DNA of 64,000 bases from Rhodoligotrophos sp. CJ14 (GCF_038811545.1 NZ_CP133319.1:3191516-3255515); one strand, 5' to 3'; counted from the stretch's first letter, positions 15,285-26,115 are shown. The notes: generated by a model not told the origin, from the sequence alone. Translations and numbers: made by a program.

Positions 15285-16805
15285 CTAATCGTGAACGCGC
15301 GTCAAGGGTACACGCCCGGCAAGCAATGCCAGCTCGTTGAAGGCGCGCTCGACCCGCTCGCCTAACAGCGGCTCTAATCTGCCCGGTATGCTCAGGATGA
15401 GCGATTTATTGCCTTCATAGGAAAGGCTGATCTGCGGGAGCATGCCGGGCATCGCCCCGGACATCACGTAGGCAAGACGCTGGGCAGCGGCGATGAGCCG
15501 GGCCCGCGGGATCACATCATCATCGATGAGCCGCATGAAATTTTTTGGGGCGACGTCGGACAGCGGGCCCTCGTAACGAAAGAAGACGGTCAGCGCCAGG
15601 AAGATGCGGCCGGGATGGTCGACGCCTGCGAAGGATGCCTGGGAAATGAGCGAGAGACTGCGCTCACCGCGATAATTTGGGTGGGTGCGCCAGCCGATAT
15701 CCGCGAGGAAACAGGCGGCGTGTCGCAGGCGCTCCTGCGCCGGGGTCTCTTTGAGGCCGTTGCCTCGAAAGAGCTGCCCCGTCCAATCGCAAAGCTCGAA
15801 TTCATGCTCCACCGAGCGGGCATAGCGTCTGGCAAAGTCGATGCAGGCGACGATAAGCGGGTCACGCTTGCGCTTGTCTTTCTCCAGCTTTGAGAAAATG
15901 AGCCCCTCGCGCAAGCCGAAGGCCGAGATGATGACGTCTTGCGCCTTGCTGCGCTTCAACAGCCGGTCGAGCACGAGCGCACCGTAAGGGAGCGTGTCGG
16001 CGCGGCTTTTTTGAATGGCGGGTATATCGCGTACTGTCTCGGCGGAGAGGCCGCTGACCAGTGCGGCTATGCTCCGTGCCGCCGTTCGGCTCATCCTGTA
16101 ATTATGCAGCACATGGAGCGGATAGTGGGTCTGCGCCATATGCAAACGCGCAAGGTTCCGCCACGTGCCGCCCACGGAATAGAAGGATCGCCCTTTGAGT
16201 TTGTCCAGAATGTCGAGACCAGCAAAGGTCTCGTCGATGAATTTGCGCGCCTTGTCGATGGAATTTCCGGAGACGTCCATCAGGCGTAAGGCACCAAGCG
16301 GAACGGTCACACCTGACCGGATGGCTCCGCCGCGGATTTCGACGAGCTCAAGGCTGCCGCCGCCGAGATCGCCAACCACCCCATCCGCATCGGGAATACC
16401 TGACAGCACCCCTAAGGCGGCAAGCTCAGCCTCCTTTTTTCCCGACAGGATATCGATCCGATGGCCAAGCGCTTCGCGGGCCTGCTCGATGAATTCAGGC
16501 CCGTTTTCCGCCTCGCGCGATGCGGCGGTGGCGACCGCATAGAGCTTGTGGACCCCGATCTGCTCGCACAGCAGCTTGAAGCGGCGCAGCGCCTTCAGGG
16601 TGCGTTCGATGGCGTCATCCGCAAGCCGCCCCGTCAGAGCCAGGCCGCGGCCCAGTCCGCAGGCGATCTTCTCGTTAAAAATCGGCGCTGGGGCGCGATT
16701 GGGACCATCATAGACGACGAGGCGGACGGAGTTCGAACCGATATCGACGATGCCGACGGGTTGGTACTTTGGCGGCTCGGCAGACCTAACCTTCTTCCGC
16801 TTCAC
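15285..16805 (-). CDS. ppx: Exopolyphosphatase (Ppx/GppA family)
   Basis: Hydrolase (506 aa) releasing phosphate from polyphosphate, possibly also acting on pppGpp. The actin-like ATPase-fold motifs are GIVDIGSNSVRLVVYDG near the N-terminus and VVGDLGGGSLEL around residue 140. The C-terminal half is helical with HD-type character. The start is GTG, directly after the ppk stop (TAAGTG), so the two are translated from one mRNA. The protein opposes the neighbouring kinase in polyphosphate turnover. Confidence 0.9.
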   Translation of the reverse strand: MKRKKVRSAEPPKYQPVGIVDIGSNSVRLVVYDGPNRAPAPIFNEKIACGLGRGLALTGRLADDAIERTLKALRRFKLLCEQIGVHKLYAVATAASREAENGPEFIEQAREALGHRIDILSGKKEAELAALGVLSGIPDADGVVGDLGGGSLELVEIRGGAIRSGVTVPLGALRLMDVSGNSIDKARKFIDETFAGLDILDKLKGRSFYSVGGTWRNLARLHMAQTHYPLHVLHNYRMSRTAARSIAALVSGLSAETVRDIPAIQKSRADTLPYGALVLDRLLKRSKAQDVIISAFGLREGLIFSKLEKDKRKRDPLIVACIDFARRYARSVEHEFELCDWTGQLFRGNGLKETPAQERLRHAACFLADIGWRTHPNYRGERSLSLISQASFAGVDHPGRIFLALTVFFRYEGPLSDVAPKNFMRLIDDDVIPRARLIAAAQRLAYVMSGAMPGMLPQISLSYEGNKSLILSIPGRLEPLLGERVERAFNELALLAGRVPLTRVHD

Positions 16806-19091
16806 TTAGCTTCCGCCCTGAACGGCCCTGGCATGCTGGGAAATCCTGTGACTCAACGCAGGTGGGAGACTGTCCTTCAGTGAACTACCCCGTCCGGACA
16901 GGCTGGGATTCGTCATAAAATATTCGTGGGCGTTGAACAATTCATCATTAGGCCCAGGCTCAATACGCCGTGAACGTCCATCCGGCAGCAGCTCCCAGCT
17001 TTGTTGGTTATCCTGCAGGGACGCGATCATGATCTGGTCCTGCACCTGCTGGTGGACGGTCAGATTGTGGATCGGAACCAGCGTCTCGCAGCGGCGATGC
17101 AGGTTGCGCTCCATCCAATCGGCGGAGGAAATATAGACCTTGGCCTGGTCAGACGGGAGGCCATGGCCGGCGCCGAAGCACACGATGCGCGAATGTTCGA
17201 GGAAACGGCCGATGATGCTCTTCACCCGGATATTATCGGAAAGGCCCGGCACACCTGGTCTGAGGCAGCATATGCCGCGCACCACCAGATCGATCTGCAC
17301 CCCCGCGCGGCTTGCCTCATAAAGCTTGTCGATCACCTCGGGATCGACCAGCGCATTGAGCTTCGCCCAGATCTGCGCCGGACGCCCGGCCCGGGCATGC
17401 TCGATCTCCGCATCGATATTCTCCAGGATCGTAGTGTGCAGATTGATCGGCGAGATCGACAATTGCTCGAGGTCGATGGGCGGCGCATAGCCCGAGATGA
17501 AATTGAACAGCTTGTTGGCATCCCGGCCGAACGCCGGATCGCAGGTGAAGAACGAGAGATCCGTGTAAACTTTGGCGGTGATCGGGTGGTAATTGCCCGT
17601 GCCGAAATGCACATAGGTGCGCAACAGGCTACCCTCGCGCCGCACCACCATGGACACCTTGGCGTGGGTCTTCAGTTCCAGGAAGCCGTAGACCACCTGA
17701 GCGCCGGCCCGTTCGAGATCGCGCGCCCACTGAATATTCGCCGCCTCATCGAACCGCGCCTTGAGCTCGACGATGGCGGTAACGGATTTGCCCGCTTCAG
17801 CGGCTTTCGCCAGGGCGGCAACGATGGGCGATCCGGGTGACGTGCGGTAGAGCGTCTGTTTGATCGCCACCACATCCGGATCTTCCGCCGCCTGTCGCAC
17901 GAACTGGACGACCACGTCGAAGGACTCATAGGGGTGGTGGACGATGATGTCCTTCTGCCGGATCGCCGCGAAGCAATCACCGCCATGGTCGCGAATGCGC
18001 TCGGGGAACCGCGGATTATAGGGCTTGAACTTGAGATCCGGCCGTTCATCGAGAATGAGCTGCGCGGTGTCGGCATACCCGACCAGGCCGCCGCAGATGA
18101 CGATATTCTCCTCCGCGACCCGGAGCTCTTCCGCAATGAAATGCCGCAGCTTGTCCGGCATCGCAGCCTCGATCTCGAGGCGGATCACAGAGCCGCGGCG
18201 TCGCCGGCGCAAGGCGCTTTCGAATTCGCGGACCAGGTCTTCTGCCTCTTCCTCGATTTCGATGTCGCTGTCGCGGATGACCCGGAACACGCCCTTTCCT
18301 AGGATCTCATAGCCCGGAAACAGTCTGCCGATGAATATGGACAGCACATCTTCGAGCCGGATGAACTGTACTGAGGATGTTCCATCCGTGCCGGATCCGG
18401 AGGGAAGCCGGAGGAAGCGCTCGAGCATCCCGGGGATCGGAATGAGCGCGTTCATCACATGCCCGTCGATGGAGCGTCGCAGCCTCAGACAGAATGTCAG
18501 CCCCTTGTTCAGAATGAACGGGAATGGATGCGCTGGATCGATAGCGATCGGTGTGAGGATCGGAAAGATGTGGTCGAGGAAGCGCTGCTCCAGCCACTTG
18601 GCATGCTCTTTCGACAGCGTGGTCGGGGCGACCAGGTGAATGCCGGCATCGGCCAGCTCCTGCTGCAGGGTCAGCCAGTGCTCGTCCTGCTGGTTCATCA
18701 GCTCCTTGGCGAGGCTGCGCACCCGTTCGAGCTGTTCGGCGGGCGTGAGACCGTCAGGACTGATGGTCGTGACCCCCATGCGGATCTGACCCAGCAGACC
18801 CGCCACCCGGACCATGAAGAATTCATCGAGATTATTCGCTGAGATCGAAAGAAAGCGAAGCCGCTCCAGCACCGGATGGTTCTGGTTTTTCGACTCTCCG
18901 AGCACCCGGAAATTGAACCCCAGCCATGAAACCTCACGATTGATGAACCGCTCCGGACTGTCCGGCGCGACCGACGGGATCAGCGTGACTGGCTTGGCTG
19001 CGGCTACATTGGCAGAGGCGTCCGGATCGACCAGCTCACGGTCGAGCACGACATCGTCGAGTTCAGCCCCTTTCACGGTCCTGGCTTTCAT
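16806..19091 (-). CDS. ppk1: Polyphosphate kinase 1
   Basis: Enzyme (761 aa) polymerising the ATP gamma-phosphate into polyphosphate. The N-terminal domain starts [17 protein letters not shown]; the head domain follows, then two PLD-like catalytic domains with the autophosphorylated histidine expected at His476 in LKTHAKVSM, and [17 protein letters not shown]. The ATG at 19091 is used because AGGA lies 8 nt before it; the open frame extends 40 codons further and overlaps the hda-like gene. It is coupled to ppx downstream. Confidence 0.93.
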   Translation of the reverse strand: MKARTVKGAELDDVVLDRELVDPDASANVAAAKPVTLIPSVAPDSPERFINREVSWLGFNFRVLGESKNQNHPVLERLRFLSISANNLDEFFMVRVAGLLGQIRMGVTTISPDGLTPAEQLERVRSLAKELMNQQDEHWLTLQQELADAGIHLVAPTTLSKEHAKWLEQRFLDHIFPILTPIAIDPAHPFPFILNKGLTFCLRLRRSIDGHVMNALIPIPGMLERFLRLPSGSGTDGTSSVQFIRLEDVLSIFIGRLFPGYEILGKGVFRVIRDSDIEIEEEAEDLVREFESALRRRRRGSVIRLEIEAAMPDKLRHFIAEELRVAEENIVICGGLVGYADTAQLILDERPDLKFKPYNPRFPERIRDHGGDCFAAIRQKDIIVHHPYESFDVVVQFVRQAAEDPDVVAIKQTLYRTSPGSPIVAALAKAAEAGKSVTAIVELKARFDEAANIQWARDLERAGAQVVYGFLELKTHAKVSMVVRREGSLLRTYVHFGTGNYHPITAKVYTDLSFFTCDPAFGRDANKLFNFISGYAPPIDLEQLSISPINLHTTILENIDAEIEHARAGRPAQIWAKLNALVDPEVIDKLYEASRAGVQIDLVVRGICCLRPGVPGLSDNIRVKSIIGRFLEHSRIVCFGAGHGLPSDQAKVYISSADWMERNLHRRCETLVPIHNLTVHQQVQDQIMIASLQDNQQSWELLPDGRSRRIEPGPNDELFNAHEYFMTNPSLSGRGSSLKDSLPPALSHRISQHARAVQGGS

Positions 19092-19167
19092 GGACAGCGT
19101 CCTTTCTCCCCTAATCATGATATCAGCCATATGCATCACTGCCATGAAGGAAAGATGTCTGTCGCAC

Positions 19168-19881
19168 TTAGCTCGGGCCGCCACGCTCCAATTTCTGTTC
19201 GAGCTCGGCAAGGACCTCGCGGATGAGTGCGCGCGTTACCGGAACTTGGCGCTCGAGACTGATTTGGTCAATCCTGTCCACCAGCAACCGGGCGGCCGCA
19301 CCCGAGCGCTCCATCCGGGTGATCACATATTCCAGCAGATCGGCAGCGACCCTGAGCTGGCGGTCGCTGAACAGTTTCACCAGCACGGCACGCAGCAGCG
19401 CATCGTCCGGTGGCTCGAGTTCGGCAACTTCAGCCGCCTTCAGCCGGGTTGCAAGGTCAGGCAGCCGGACCGGCCAGAGGGTGGGATAGGTGCGTGAGGT
19501 GACGAGCAGGTGCCCGCGCTGCTCCTTCGTGATATTGATGAGATGGAACAGCGCTCGCTCGTCAAGCTCGAAGGGGGCGTCTTCCAGAATGACGGCGCCT
19601 CCCCGGATCAGCTCGGGAACGAGATCGGCATCGAGCTCCGGTGAGGAAATGAGGGTCGCCTGCGCCGTGACGCGCCAGACACTGGCGAGATGGCTTTTTC
19701 CACTGCCTTCGGGACCAACGAGAACCAGCACCCGCGACCGCCAATGCGGCCAGCGGTCGATGGCATTGACGGCTGCTTCATTGCTTTTTGCCACCAGGAA
19801 GTCGTCTCGCCCCATCGCCGGCCTGATCGGCAGGCGAAAGGCGAGCTGAGACGGCCGTCCCGCTCCGCCCGATGGACTCAT
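19168..19881 (-). CDS. hdaA: HdaA-like DnaA-family replication regulator
   Basis: AAA+ protein (237 aa) resembling the central domain of DnaA. Walker A is GPEGSGKSH (residues 56-64); Walker B is in GGAVILEDA. An N-terminal QLAFRLP segment matches the beta-clamp-binding motif of Hda, through which ATP-DnaA is converted to ADP-DnaA after initiation. There is no C-terminal DNA-binding domain like DnaA's. Its ATG overlaps the stop of the permease gene (ATGA). This gene order next to ppk and a PerM permease is typical of alphaproteobacteria. Confidence 0.87.
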   Translation of the reverse strand: MSPSGGAGRPSQLAFRLPIRPAMGRDDFLVAKSNEAAVNAIDRWPHWRSRVLVLVGPEGSGKSHLASVWRVTAQATLISSPELDADLVPELIRGGAVILEDAPFELDERALFHLINITKEQRGHLLVTSRTYPTLWPVRLPDLATRLKAAEVAELEPPDDALLRAVLVKLFSDRQLRVAADLLEYVITRMERSGAAARLLVDRIDQISLERQVPVTRALIREVLAELEQKLERGGPS

Positions 19882-21041
19882 GGCTGCACGGCCTCGTCCG
19901 TTCGCGCGGATACACTAGGCGGCGTGGTGTCAGGCAAGGCCGCTCCGGCGGGACCCATGGTGACGGTTGACCCCGTGCTGGGGCATTCCGATAGGAAGAG
20001 CGGGCTCTCCTTGTAGCGTCGGACGGCGAAGCGCACCAAAACCCCGACGCAGGCCGCCAGCGGAACGGCGAGGAGCAAGCCAGCAAAACCGAAGAGATAG
20101 CCGAACGCGAACAAGGCAAACATCAGCCAGACCGGGTGAAGCCCGACACGATCACCCACCAGAACCGGCTGGAGGAAGTTGCCCTCGACAAACTGGCCAA
20201 AGACGAAAACGCCGAAGATGATCAGCACCATCGTCCAATCCGGCCAGAACTGCACCAGCGCCATGCCGATCGACATGAGAAAGCCGGTGATGGTGCCGAC
20301 ATAGGGAATGAAGCTGAGAATGCCTGCGGTGAGTCCGATGAGCAGGCCGAAATTGAGCCCCGCAACGGTGAGGGCGACTGCATAGAAGGTGCCGAGCACC
20401 AGGCAGACGGTTCCCTGTCCGCGGATGAAGCCGGCGACGGCGCTGTCCATCTCACGCGCGAGCCCGCGAATCGTATCCAGATGAGCGCGGGGCAAGGCGT
20501 CATCAATCATGCCGATCATGCGGTCCCAATCATTGAGCATGTAGAAGACGACGATTGGCGTGATCACCAGCAGTGAGGCGATGTTGATGAGCGCAAGGCC
20601 ACCCGTCCAGAGCGATGAAAGGATTGTTGCGGCCCACCCGGCCCCTTTCGTGGCGACATCGGAGAGGTTCCGCGAAAGGTTCTGATCGGAAATATCGAAC
20701 AGCTCCTTAAGCCAGATCGGGGCCGAATTCTGGTAGAGCTGTGAGATTGCGCGCGCGTAATCCGGCAATCTCTCGATGAGGTTCGACAGCTGGCCGCTCA
20801 GCGTGGGCAGCAGGCTCAGCGCGAAGATCACCAGCACGATGACGAACAGCAGCAGGATGGTGAGGGTCGCGAGCAGCCGGCTGAGGCCGAGCCGCTCGAG
20901 CCAGTCGGCAAGGGGATCAAGGAAATAGGCGATGGCGAAGCCTGCCACGAAGGGCAGCAGAATGCCGCTGAAGAGATAAAGCAGCAGCACCGCAGCGACC
21001 AGCGCCGCGCTCCAGAAGATCATCTGCCGGTGCAACACCAT
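19878..21041 (-). CDS. AI-2E family (PerM) transporter
   Basis: Polytopic inner-membrane protein (387 aa) with about seven to eight hydrophobic segments and the family features P.I.YFLDPLADWL near the N-terminus and FIPYVGTITGF..S in the second half. The ATG at 21041 is preceded by GGAGG with 6-nt spacing; the longer open frame is not supported. The family includes putative autoinducer-2 exporters and sodium-proton antiporters, so the substrate is unknown. It lies 19 bp after the phosphatidyltransferase gene and is coupled to the hda-like gene. Confidence 0.82.
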   Translation of the reverse strand: MVLHRQMIFWSAALVAAVLLLYLFSGILLPFVAGFAIAYFLDPLADWLERLGLSRLLATLTILLLFVIVLVIFALSLLPTLSGQLSNLIERLPDYARAISQLYQNSAPIWLKELFDISDQNLSRNLSDVATKGAGWAATILSSLWTGGLALINIASLLVITPIVVFYMLNDWDRMIGMIDDALPRAHLDTIRGLAREMDSAVAGFIRGQGTVCLVLGTFYAVALTVAGLNFGLLIGLTAGILSFIPYVGTITGFLMSIGMALVQFWPDWTMVLIIFGVFVFGQFVEGNFLQPVLVGDRVGLHPVWLMFALFAFGYLFGFAGLLLAVPLAACVGVLVRFAVRRYKESPLFLSECPSTGSTVTMGPAGAALPDTTPPSVSARTDEAVQP

Positions 21042-21060
21042 TCGCGACCTCCGGCGAAGA

Positions 21061-21657
21061 CTAGATCCCGTTTGCCATATGCCGTACCCACTCTCGCATA
21101 TAGGCGGCCCCGGACAGCACAGTAAATGCCCCGACCACATAGACCGCCAGCGTCACCAACTGGCCCACATCGGCGCCCAGGGCCAGCACCCCGAGCACGA
21201 CGCCCGCGAGCAGGATTTGCGCCGTCGTGTTGAACTTGCTGATCCAGAGCGGTCGCATCTGCACCGGCTTGTTGAGCAGCCATGAGAGCAGCACCGCACC
21301 CACGATCAGAATATCGCGGCTCACCACCAGTATGACCAGCCAGAGGGGGAGCGCTTCAAGCACCCCGAGGGAAACATAGATGCTGACGAGCAGCAGCTTA
21401 TCCGCAAGCGGATCGAGATAGGCGCCAAGCTCGGTTGTCAGCCCAAATCGTTTGGCGATGAAGCCGTCGATTGCATCACTCACGGCCGCGGCTCCGAAGG
21501 CCACGAGCGCGAACTGAAACTGGCCGGTGATGATCAGCCAGATGGTCAGCGGCACCAGCAGGATTCGGCCGATCGTGATAATGTTGGGTATGGTCAAGCG
21601 CGAGCCCCATAGCGCCGCTGGTGATTGCGGCGTTGCCCCCCGAGCGACTGCGGGCAC
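21061..21657 (-). CDS. CDP-alcohol phosphatidyltransferase (PgsA-like)
   Basis: Membrane enzyme (198 aa) of phospholipid synthesis, most like CDP-diacylglycerol-glycerol-3-phosphate phosphatidyltransferase. The CDP-alcohol motif is present as DAIDGFIAKRFG..T.LGAYLDPLADK with all four aspartates; the usual Arg after Ala is Lys, as in some relatives. Six membrane segments can be followed. It may instead be a cardiolipin synthase of the CDP-alcohol type, and sequence alone does not separate the two. It is in a run of minus-strand genes between DUF2066 and PerM. Confidence 0.8.
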   Translation of the reverse strand: MPAVARGATPQSPAALWGSRLTIPNIITIGRILLVPLTIWLIITGQFQFALVAFGAAAVSDAIDGFIAKRFGLTTELGAYLDPLADKLLLVSIYVSLGVLEALPLWLVILVVSRDILIVGAVLLSWLLNKPVQMRPLWISKFNTTAQILLAGVVLGVLALGADVGQLVTLAVYVVGAFTVLSGAAYMREWVRHMANGI

Positions 21658-21732
21658 CGTACCCTATCCTGGCCAGTGGCGACACCCTCGTTGGCCTTCG
21701 TGACGCAGGTGATCAGAGCTGCTGCCATGGCC

Positions 21733-22872
21733 TCAACGAGACTGCAGCACCCAGGTATCGCCGACTGGCGATAGATTGAAGCCGCTTTGCGCAAGGTGCT
21801 GCTGCAGCTGGGCGACGCTCTGCTGAAATTCGAGCCGGGTGATTGCGCCGGTGCCGGAGAGGGACTCCACATCGACGGCGGCGATCCCTGGCGTCGCGAG
21901 GAGCCGCCCGCGGATCGAGCTCCATTCCGCAAGGGAGGTGAAGGGCACCGCCATGCGAATCTTCTGCTTCGGGAGCGGTGGCTGATAGCGTTCGGCCGCA
22001 ACCGATTTCCACTGCTGTTGTATGCTGCCGATCACCGCGGCCGCTGCCGTGGCCAGCGTCGCCTGAAGATTGCCGTCCGTCACATTGAAGCTTTGGCTGA
22101 AGGAAACGGGGCCGGCAGCAGTCAGTCCGTTGGCGGTCACTTGGATCGTATTCATCGCGACCTGCTCGGCAACGGCCGTGAGCACCGTTTCCGTGCGGTA
22201 GCGGGAGGCCAGCGCATCGAAGGCGCCGGCGTCCCCGGAGAGGGCCTGCTGCGCGCTCACCGCCGCCGTATCGGCGGCATCGCCAAGTGGCAGCACCACC
22301 GGCGCGACGCCGTTGCGCAGGTCCTGCATCTGCCAGGCCTGCAGCCACGGATTGTCGCTGCCCCATAGAACGGGACCCTGCCGCCCAACCCAAACCGGAA
22401 GCACCGTGGTCGGGGGCGCCTGCTTTTCCGTGAATTCGACGCCTTGCCGGCTCAACGCTTCCCGAACCTTGTTCGGCAGAAAGCTGATGGTCAGCGTCGC
22501 GATGTAGCGGTTGGGGCCGGTCTGCTCCTTCTGCACGGACATGCTGGCCATCATGCGACCAATCCGCCCAGCATCGAGCGAAGCAAGCCGTGCGGCCTGA
22601 TCAGCCGGCGCGATCCGCTCGATCATCTTGCGGAATGCCTTCACCTGCGCCTCGCTGATGGCCTTGAGCTTTGCCTGCTGGGCATCTTTGGCCGTTACGT
22701 CCACCTCGATATCCGATACAGTATAGGGATCGGCCGCCAGGCCCGGTGCCCGCATTGCGACAGCCGACAGAACGAGCAGCGCCAAGACCCCCAAGCGGCG
22801 CCCGGCACCGGCCGAAACCGCGATGGTCCGCCAGGCCTTAGCAAGCCAGAACAGAGATGGAAAAGCAGTCAT
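21733..22872 (-). CDS. DUF2066 domain protein, exported
   Basis: Protein of 379 aa with a signal-like hydrophobic segment (about 28-45) ending APGLAADPYTVSDIEVDV, the start of the DUF2066 domain. No function is known for the family. It has no catalytic motif that I recognise. The ATG at 22872 is chosen; the same frame stays open another 460 codons upstream, but only as the antisense of purM. The order DUF2066-phosphatidyltransferase-PerM-hda, divergent from purM, is conserved in relatives. Confidence 0.75.
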   Translation of the reverse strand: MTAFPSLFWLAKAWRTIAVSAGAGRRLGVLALLVLSAVAMRAPGLAADPYTVSDIEVDVTAKDAQQAKLKAISEAQVKAFRKMIERIAPADQAARLASLDAGRIGRMMASMSVQKEQTGPNRYIATLTISFLPNKVREALSRQGVEFTEKQAPPTTVLPVWVGRQGPVLWGSDNPWLQAWQMQDLRNGVAPVVLPLGDAADTAAVSAQQALSGDAGAFDALASRYRTETVLTAVAEQVAMNTIQVTANGLTAAGPVSFSQSFNVTDGNLQATLATAAAAVIGSIQQQWKSVAAERYQPPLPKQKIRMAVPFTSLAEWSSIRGRLLATPGIAAVDVESLSGTGAITRLEFQQSVAQLQQHLAQSGFNLSPVGDTWVLQSR

Positions 22873-22986
22873 CACTTTGAAAACCTTATTGCCCGGGCAC
22901 TCGACGGCTTGTGCAATCCCCGCTTTTCTGCTTGTTCTCGCGCAAGATCGCAATGACGAATGCGAGCAACCGAGAGCCCGCTCCCC

Positions 22987-24075
22987 ATGACACCAAAGCC
23001 ACCGGCCGCGAGGCCCAATGGATACACCTATAGCGATGCCGGCGTCGATATCAATGCGGGTAACGCCTTGGTCGACGCCATCAAGCCCATCGCACGGTCC
23101 ACGGCACGTCCGGGCGCGGACGCCGCATTGGGTGGCTTCGGGGGACTTTTCGACCTCAAGGCTCTGAACTATCGCGACCCGCTCCTCGTTGCGGCCAATG
23201 ACGGCGTGGGAACGAAGCTCAAAATCGCCATAGAAAGTGGCCGTCATGAGACGATCGGCATCGATCTTGTTGCCATGTGCGTGAACGACCTCGTCGTCCA
23301 AGGTGCCGAGCCGATCTTCTTTCTCGACTATTTCGCGACGGGCCGGCTCGAACCTCAGGCGGCGCGCACCGTCATTGCCGGCATTGGCGAGGGTTGCCGC
23401 CAGGCAGGCGCGGCGCTGATTGGCGGGGAAACTGCGGAAATGCCGGGCATGTATGCGCCCGGCGATTATGATCTTGCCGGCTTTGCGGTGGGAGTGGTCG
23501 AGCGTGACGCGGTTCTGCCGCGCGCCGATATTTCCGAGGGCGACGTGATCCTCGGCCTTGCCTCCTCCGGGGCCCATTCCAACGGATATTCCCTCATTCG
23601 TCGCCTTGTTGCAGATCACGGGCTCGATTACGCGAACCCAGCGCCCTTCGCGCCTGAGCTCACCTTGGCGGAAGCGCTCCTTGCACCAACCCGAATTTAT
23701 GTCAAAAGCATTCTGACAGCCTTGCGCGCATCCTCCGCGATCAAGGCCCTCGCCCACATCACCGGCGGCGGTTTGACGGAGAACGTTCCGCGCGTTCTGC
23801 CCGAAGGGGCAGCCGCCGTCTTCGATCTCAGCGCCATGGACGTGCCGCCCCTGTTCCGATGGCTGGCCGATATCGGCAGCATCGCCCCGGATGAGATGCT
23901 TCGCACGTTCAATTGCGGCATCGGCATGGTGATCGTAACTGCCGCCGATCGGGTGCCAGATCTCATGAGCGAGCTTCACGCGGCAGGCGAGAGGGTATTC
24001 CAGCTCGGCCGCATCGAGGCGCAGGGCTCCGGATCGAGGGTGCGTTATGACGGCCGGCTTCGGCTGGGAGGCTGA
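22987..24075 (+). CDS. purM: Phosphoribosylformylglycinamidine cyclo-ligase
   Basis: AIR synthetase (362 aa) for the fifth step of purine synthesis. It shows the N-terminal [14 protein letters not shown], the ATP/substrate segments DGVGTKLK and [22 protein letters not shown], and [12 protein letters not shown]. Two starts are possible: ATG at 22960 and ATG at 22987; neither has a strong ribosome site, and the second gives the usual N-terminal length. purN follows after 3 bp, so the two are one operon. It is divergent from the DUF2066 gene. Confidence 0.95.
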   Translation: MTPKPPAARPNGYTYSDAGVDINAGNALVDAIKPIARSTARPGADAALGGFGGLFDLKALNYRDPLLVAANDGVGTKLKIAIESGRHETIGIDLVAMCVNDLVVQGAEPIFFLDYFATGRLEPQAARTVIAGIGEGCRQAGAALIGGETAEMPGMYAPGDYDLAGFAVGVVERDAVLPRADISEGDVILGLASSGAHSNGYSLIRRLVADHGLDYANPAPFAPELTLAEALLAPTRIYVKSILTALRASSAIKALAHITGGGLTENVPRVLPEGAAAVFDLSAMDVPPLFRWLADIGSIAPDEMLRTFNCGIGMVIVTAADRVPDLMSELHAAGERVFQLGRIEAQGSGSRVRYDGRLRLGG

Positions 24076-24078
24076 GCG

Positions 24079-24735
24079 GTGGCGAAGCTGCGCGTCGGCG
24101 TTCTCATCTCGGGCCGTGGCTCCAATCTGGCCGCATTGATGGAAGCAGCCAGGCACCCCGACTATCCTGCCGAGATCGCGATCGTGATCTCCAACCGGCC
24201 CGGAGCAGCCGGACTGGAGAAGGCGCGCGCCGCCGGTATCCCGATTTGTGCGCTCGACCACAAGATCGCAGAAAGCCGGGAGGCTTTCGACCGGGCGATG
24301 GACGAGACCCTTAGACAGGCTGGCGTCGACCTTATCTGCATGGCCGGCTATATGCGGGTTCTATCGGATGCCTTTGTTGAGACTTGGCACAATCGGATGA
24401 TCAATATTCATCCGTCGCTGCTGCCGGCCTATCCTGGCCTCAACACGCACAGACGGGCGCTCGCCGACGGCGTGCGCATCACCGGCTGCACGGTTCATTT
24501 CGTCCGCAAGGAGGTCGATACCGGGCCGATCATCGCGCAAGCGGCGGTGCCCGTCTTGGCGACTGATGATGAGGAGAGCCTGGCTGCCCGCGTTCTCGCC
24601 GCTGAGCATGTCCTTTACCCCTTCGCGCTCAGGCTCATCGCTTCGGGACAGGTATCGGTGGATGGCAACAGGATCATCGATCGCGGCTTGGGAAGCCACG
24701 CCACGTCTTCGCTGTTCTCACCCCGGCCAGAGTGA
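24079..24735 (+). CDS. purN: Phosphoribosylglycinamide formyltransferase
   Basis: GAR transformylase (218 aa) using 10-formyl-tetrahydrofolate. Motifs: ISGRGSNLAALMEA for phosphoribosyl binding, the catalytic Asn-His in INIHPSLLPAYPG, and the aspartate loop in VHFVRKEVDTGPII. The start is GTG at 24079, three bases after the purM stop. A perfect GC-rich hairpin follows its stop. Confidence 0.95.
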   Translation: MAKLRVGVLISGRGSNLAALMEAARHPDYPAEIAIVISNRPGAAGLEKARAAGIPICALDHKIAESREAFDRAMDETLRQAGVDLICMAGYMRVLSDAFVETWHNRMINIHPSLLPAYPGLNTHRRALADGVRITGCTVHFVRKEVDTGPIIAQAAVPVLATDDEESLAARVLAAEHVLYPFALRLIASGQVSVDGNRIIDRGLGSHATSSLFSPRPE

Positions 24736-24743
24736 CCACGGCG

Positions 24744-24765
24744 CCGGGCACCCAGTGGTGCCCGG
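24744..24765. terminator. Hairpin between convergent purN and secB
   Basis: Perfect 9-bp stem CCGGGCACC/GGTGCCCGG with loop CAGT, starting 9 bp after the purN stop and ending 16 bp before the secB stop. There is no T-run on either side, so it is a likely but atypical bidirectional terminator or mRNA-stabilising end. Confidence 0.55.
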
Positions 24766-24780
24766 GGACTGCATCGCTTG

Positions 24781-25296
24781 TCAGGCGTGAGCGATTCCGG
24801 CTTGAGCCTGCTGGTTCTGCTCCATGCGCTGCTGATACATGGCCGCAAAATCGATGGGATCGAGCATCAGCGGCGGGAAACCGCCATTGCGTGTCGCATC
24901 GGCCAGGATTTGCCGCGCGAAGGGGAACAGCATCCGCGGGCACTCGATCAGCACCACCGGGTGCAGCATCTCCTGTGGAATCCCTTCCAGGCGGAAGATG
25001 CCGGCGTAAAGCATCTCGGCCTGGAACACGACCGTGTCAGGACCGCTCGCCGTGACCTCGAGATGGATCTCGACCTCGTAATCCGTCGGCGCCAGCGTCC
25101 TGGCATTCACATTGACGGAGATATCGATCTTCGGCTGAGCCATTTGGCCCGAAAGGGACTGCGGCGCATTGGGATTCTCGAAGGAAAGATCCTTGAGATA
25201 TTGGGCGAGCACGCGCATCGAGGGCTTCTGCGCATCCGGACGGTCGGCGCCGAGCCCCGCCCCGCCATTGCCGTTCGTGTTGGAGGTATCGGCCAT
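24781..25296 (-). CDS. secB: Protein-export chaperone SecB
   Basis: Cytosolic export chaperone (171 aa) holding preproteins unfolded for SecA. Core motifs: QYLKDLSFENPNAP near residue 30, YEVEIHLEVTA, and the C-terminal region with YAGIF and P.LFPFAR.I. A low-complexity Asn/Gly N-terminal extension is present, as in other alphaproteobacterial SecB. It is convergent with purN and followed upstream on the same strand by fxsA. Confidence 0.95.
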   Translation of the reverse strand: MADTSNTNGNGGAGLGADRPDAQKPSMRVLAQYLKDLSFENPNAPQSLSGQMAQPKIDISVNVNARTLAPTDYEVEIHLEVTASGPDTVVFQAEMLYAGIFRLEGIPQEMLHPVVLIECPRMLFPFARQILADATRNGGFPPLMLDPIDFAAMYQQRMEQNQQAQAGIAHA

Positions 25297-25457
25297 TGGT
25301 CTAGTCCATGTGTTAAGGCGCCAATCGCTGCTGGGCTAACACGGTTCGTGTGCGGCCGCAAGGCGCGGGCGCGGCCGTTGTGTCCCGCGCATCTGTTCCA
25401 GCAACAGGCTGCGGCGAAACCAAGGCCGCACAACCTGATCACCCCGGCGGCGATGCC

Positions 25458-26015
25458 TTACTGCCGCCAGGGTGATGGCGGGCGTGGTTGTCCGCCGCCA
25501 TGACTGCCTTGGTCCGGAGGCGACGGCTTCGGCGTGAGATCCTCGACCACTTCGCCTTCGATCACTGGACCTCGGCCACGGTCATAATTTGGACCGGTTG
25601 GAAACGGATTTGGATCTCCACCTGCGCCCGTCCCGCCCACATGCACGGAAAATCGGGATGACCGGCGCAGCCGTCCAAACAGGAATCGCGCTATGATCGA
25701 GCGCAGAGGCGGAATGAGCAGCACGAAGGCGACGATGTCAGTGAGGAACCCGGGAATGGCGAGCAGAATTCCTGAAACGAGCAGGAAAACGCCATGAACC
25801 ACCGAGCTGACCGGCACGGCATTTTGTCTCAGCGAGTCCTGGGCTCTGGTGAGCAGGGACAAGCCTTGCCATCTGATGATACCGAGCCCGACCACCGCGG
25901 AGAGGATGATCAAGGCGATCGTCGATGGTATACCTATCCATTCGCCCACCTTGATAAAGGTCGCAATCTCGAGGAAGGGCAGGGCAATGGCAGCGAGGAG
26001 AATGGCAATTCGCAA
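25458..26015 (-). CDS. fxsA: FxsA family membrane protein
   Basis: Inner-membrane protein (185 aa) with FxsA features: an N-terminal helix pair (about 1-45), a loop rich in RWQGLSLL, a second hydrophobic pair (about 75-105, LLVSGILLAIPGFLTDIVAFVLLIPP), and a polar, Gly/Pro-rich tail. E. coli FxsA is known only for affecting phage T7 exclusion by the F plasmid; the physiological role is unknown. It is divergent from the tim44-like gene and upstream of secB, an order conserved in Rhizobiales. Confidence 0.85.
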   Translation of the reverse strand: MRIAILLAAIALPFLEIATFIKVGEWIGIPSTIALIILSAVVGLGIIRWQGLSLLTRAQDSLRQNAVPVSSVVHGVFLLVSGILLAIPGFLTDIVAFVLLIPPLRSIIARFLFGRLRRSSRFSVHVGGTGAGGDPNPFPTGPNYDRGRGPVIEGEVVEDLTPKPSPPDQGSHGGGQPRPPSPWRQ

Positions 26016-26115
26016 AGAGGGTCCGTCCCGGATAGTCTCGCATTGTCAGCGCTTCGAGAGCGTCCCGACAGAGAGAGTGTTTTCACGAAAAAACGCGGAC
26101 GTGAAACCACACCTG

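Noticed and set aside
22873-24261. Upstream half of the 842-codon frame that contains the DUF2066 protein
   Set aside because: It is antisense to purM and purN; the signal sequence and family domain begin at 22872.
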